Shown piece by piece: positions 63,125 to 64,000 of a DNA stretch of 64,000 nucleotides. Position numbers and translations under genes: made by a program. The stretch comes from Atlanticothrix silvestris CENA357. GTDB taxonomy: Bacteria > Cyanobacteriota > Cyanobacteriia > Cyanobacteriales > Nostocaceae. Under the pieces are notes generated by a model. That model worked only from the letters and a program-made list of their open reading frames with translations. It did not search any database and was not told the DNA's origin. The stretch lies in assembly GCF_016056295.1 (NCBI RefSeq), contig NZ_JAECZB010000015.1, positions 1-64,000 on the forward strand, read 5' to 3'. Every line of letters begins with the position of its first letter. Position 1 is the stretch's first letter.

Positions 63125-64000
63125 TCACTCCTGGTGTTTGATGAGATTGATGATCGCAGTTGCTAATTCAATCGGCTCCGCAGGCTTAGAAACATGTTTT
63201 TGAAATCCTGCTGCTAATGCTTGTTTTTGGTTAAATTCCCCCGCATAAGCGCTCAAAGCGATCGCCGGAATTTGTCCGCCTGATTCTGGCGATCGCATTC
63301 TCACCTGGCGTAGTAACATATAGCCATCCATCAATGGCATTCCGATATCACTTAATAAGACATCTGGCTGGGATTGGGATAGAACTGTGAGTGCTTCATT
63401 TGCCGATGCCACTGCCGTTACAGTCGCTCCATACTGTTCTAAGGCAAAGGTAAAAAACTCTCGCACATCAGCTTGATCGTCTACTAAAAGAATTTTCACT
63501 CCAGAAAGTAATGATTCCTCGGTGGTGATTTCTAACGAAGAAGGCTCAAGATTGGGTTCTGGTAATGGGGAATTTTTGAGCAACGGTAGCCTAACAGCAA
63601 AGGTTGCTCCCTGTCCTTCGCCTGGACTGTCTGCCTGAACTGTACCACCATGCAGTTCTACTAAACGGCGCACAATTGCCAGTCCCAGTCCCAATCCGCC
63701 AAATACTCTAGTTGTCTTAGAATCTGCTTGCCGGAAATAATCAAAGACGTAGGGCAAAAATTCCGAGTTAATTCCCTTACCTGTATCGATAACTTGAATT
63801 TGGGCATTGCCTGCAATCTGTTCTAAACGTATTTCTACCCGCCCTCCGGAGGGCGTGAATTTAACTGCATTCGAGAGCAGATTCCAGATTACTTGTTGTA
63901 GCCTATCGCTATCGCCCATTATCTGTGCCATATCAGCACTGAATGTTGTTTGAATTTCAATTGACTTGGCTTCGGCTGCTAAACGCACTGTTTCTAAGGC
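63125..64000 (-). CDS. hybrid histidine kinase, C-terminal part (HATPase_c and receiver)
   Basis: The frame is open to the right edge (ALETVRLAAEAKSIEIQT), so the start and the sensory part are missing. A complete HATPase domain is seen: N box VIWNLLSNAVKFTP, G1 VIDTGKGIN, F/G2 GGLGLGLAIVRRLVELHGG. A receiver domain follows (KILLVDDQADVREFF, Asp in DVLLSDIGMPLMDG, Lys in HVSKPAEP). It is probably an intramolecular phosphorelay. An apparent GTG start at 63988 lies inside the domain and is rejected. Confidence 0.92.
   Translation of the reverse strand, partial: ALETVRLAAEAKSIEIQTTFSADMAQIMGDSDRLQQVIWNLLSNAVKFTPSGGRVEIRLEQIAGNAQIQVIDTGKGINSEFLPYVFDYFRQADSKTTRVFGGLGLGLAIVRRLVELHGGTVQADSPGEGQGATFAVRLPLLKNSPLPEPNLEPSSLEITTEESLLSGVKILLVDDQADVREFFTFALEQYGATVTAVASANEALTVLSQSQPDVLLSDIGMPLMDGYMLLRQVRMRSPESGGQIPAIALSAYAGEFNQKQALAAGFQKHVSKPAEPIELATAIINLIKHQE

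Noticed and set aside
63125-63988. GTG 63988 as the true start of the last gene
   Set aside because: The frame stays open and domain-like to the window edge, and a start there would cut the kinase core.

Overview
The window is chromosomal DNA from a filamentous, probably heterocyst-forming cyanobacterium (Nostocales). Several things point there: dense HIP1 octamers (GCGATCGC), short heptameric repeats between genes, the photosystem genes psbE-psbF-psbL-psbJ and psaI, ndhC-ndhK-ndhJ, the cyanobacterial sigma factors SigC and SigF, the regulators FurA and FurC, and the layout of a peptidoglycan-binding gene convergent with furA and followed by sigC, as I recall it from Anabaena sp. PCC 7120. 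The genus cannot be fixed from the sequence alone.

Layout. Bases 1-7.7 kb are housekeeping: the 3' end of cobN, a cell-wall binding protein, furA, sigC with a long leader, lipA-gpsA, a tRNA-Pro(CGG) and a small unknown gene. From 8.3 to 24.1 kb the window is accessory in character: a small exported protein, an HTH-AAA conflict-type ATPase, nearly 1 kb without genes, then a compact cluster of a borosin-type peptide backbone N-methyltransferase, three TPR proteins and a small acidic candidate precursor peptide. The cluster is closed by a perfect 42-base palindrome. After it come a 1,810-residue Ser/Thr-kinase-like/AAA/GAF/histidine kinase and two response regulators, the second fused to PAS and AAA-like domains. 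From 24.5 to 48.8 kb mostly core genes return: HU, cobD, an NAD(P)H oxidoreductase, phytol kinase, an atypical response regulator, a NACHT-pentapeptide protein, furC, a CRR6-type factor, a glycosyltransferase, ispD, scpB, an HtrA protease, an M23 peptidase, a hydrolase-kinase pair, ispG, a C-terminal processing protease, and sigF with a lipoprotein gene. From 49 to 56.2 kb are a large acidic unknown protein, psaI, psbEFLJ with ycf48 and rubA, and ndhCKJ. The right end holds menH, two histidine kinases (one cut by the edge), a periplasmic binding protein and an unusual two-RCK channel-like protein.

The most notable system is the candidate split borosin RiPP locus at 11.6-15.5 kb. The methyltransferase keeps Arg, Tyr and Tyr at R65, Y69 and Y91, which I place by a constant offset of 7 on the catalytic residues R72, Y76 and Y98 recalled for OphMA. 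The small last gene looks like a borosin-binding domain followed by an Asp/Glu-Pro rich tail. Three TPR proteins lie between enzyme and candidate substrate, an arrangement I do not recognise from described borosin clusters. A second structural highlight is a 173-bp ORF-less repeat found twice in inverted orientation around waaF-like/ispD/scpB (228 of 230 bases identical), with two empty sites inside the same window.
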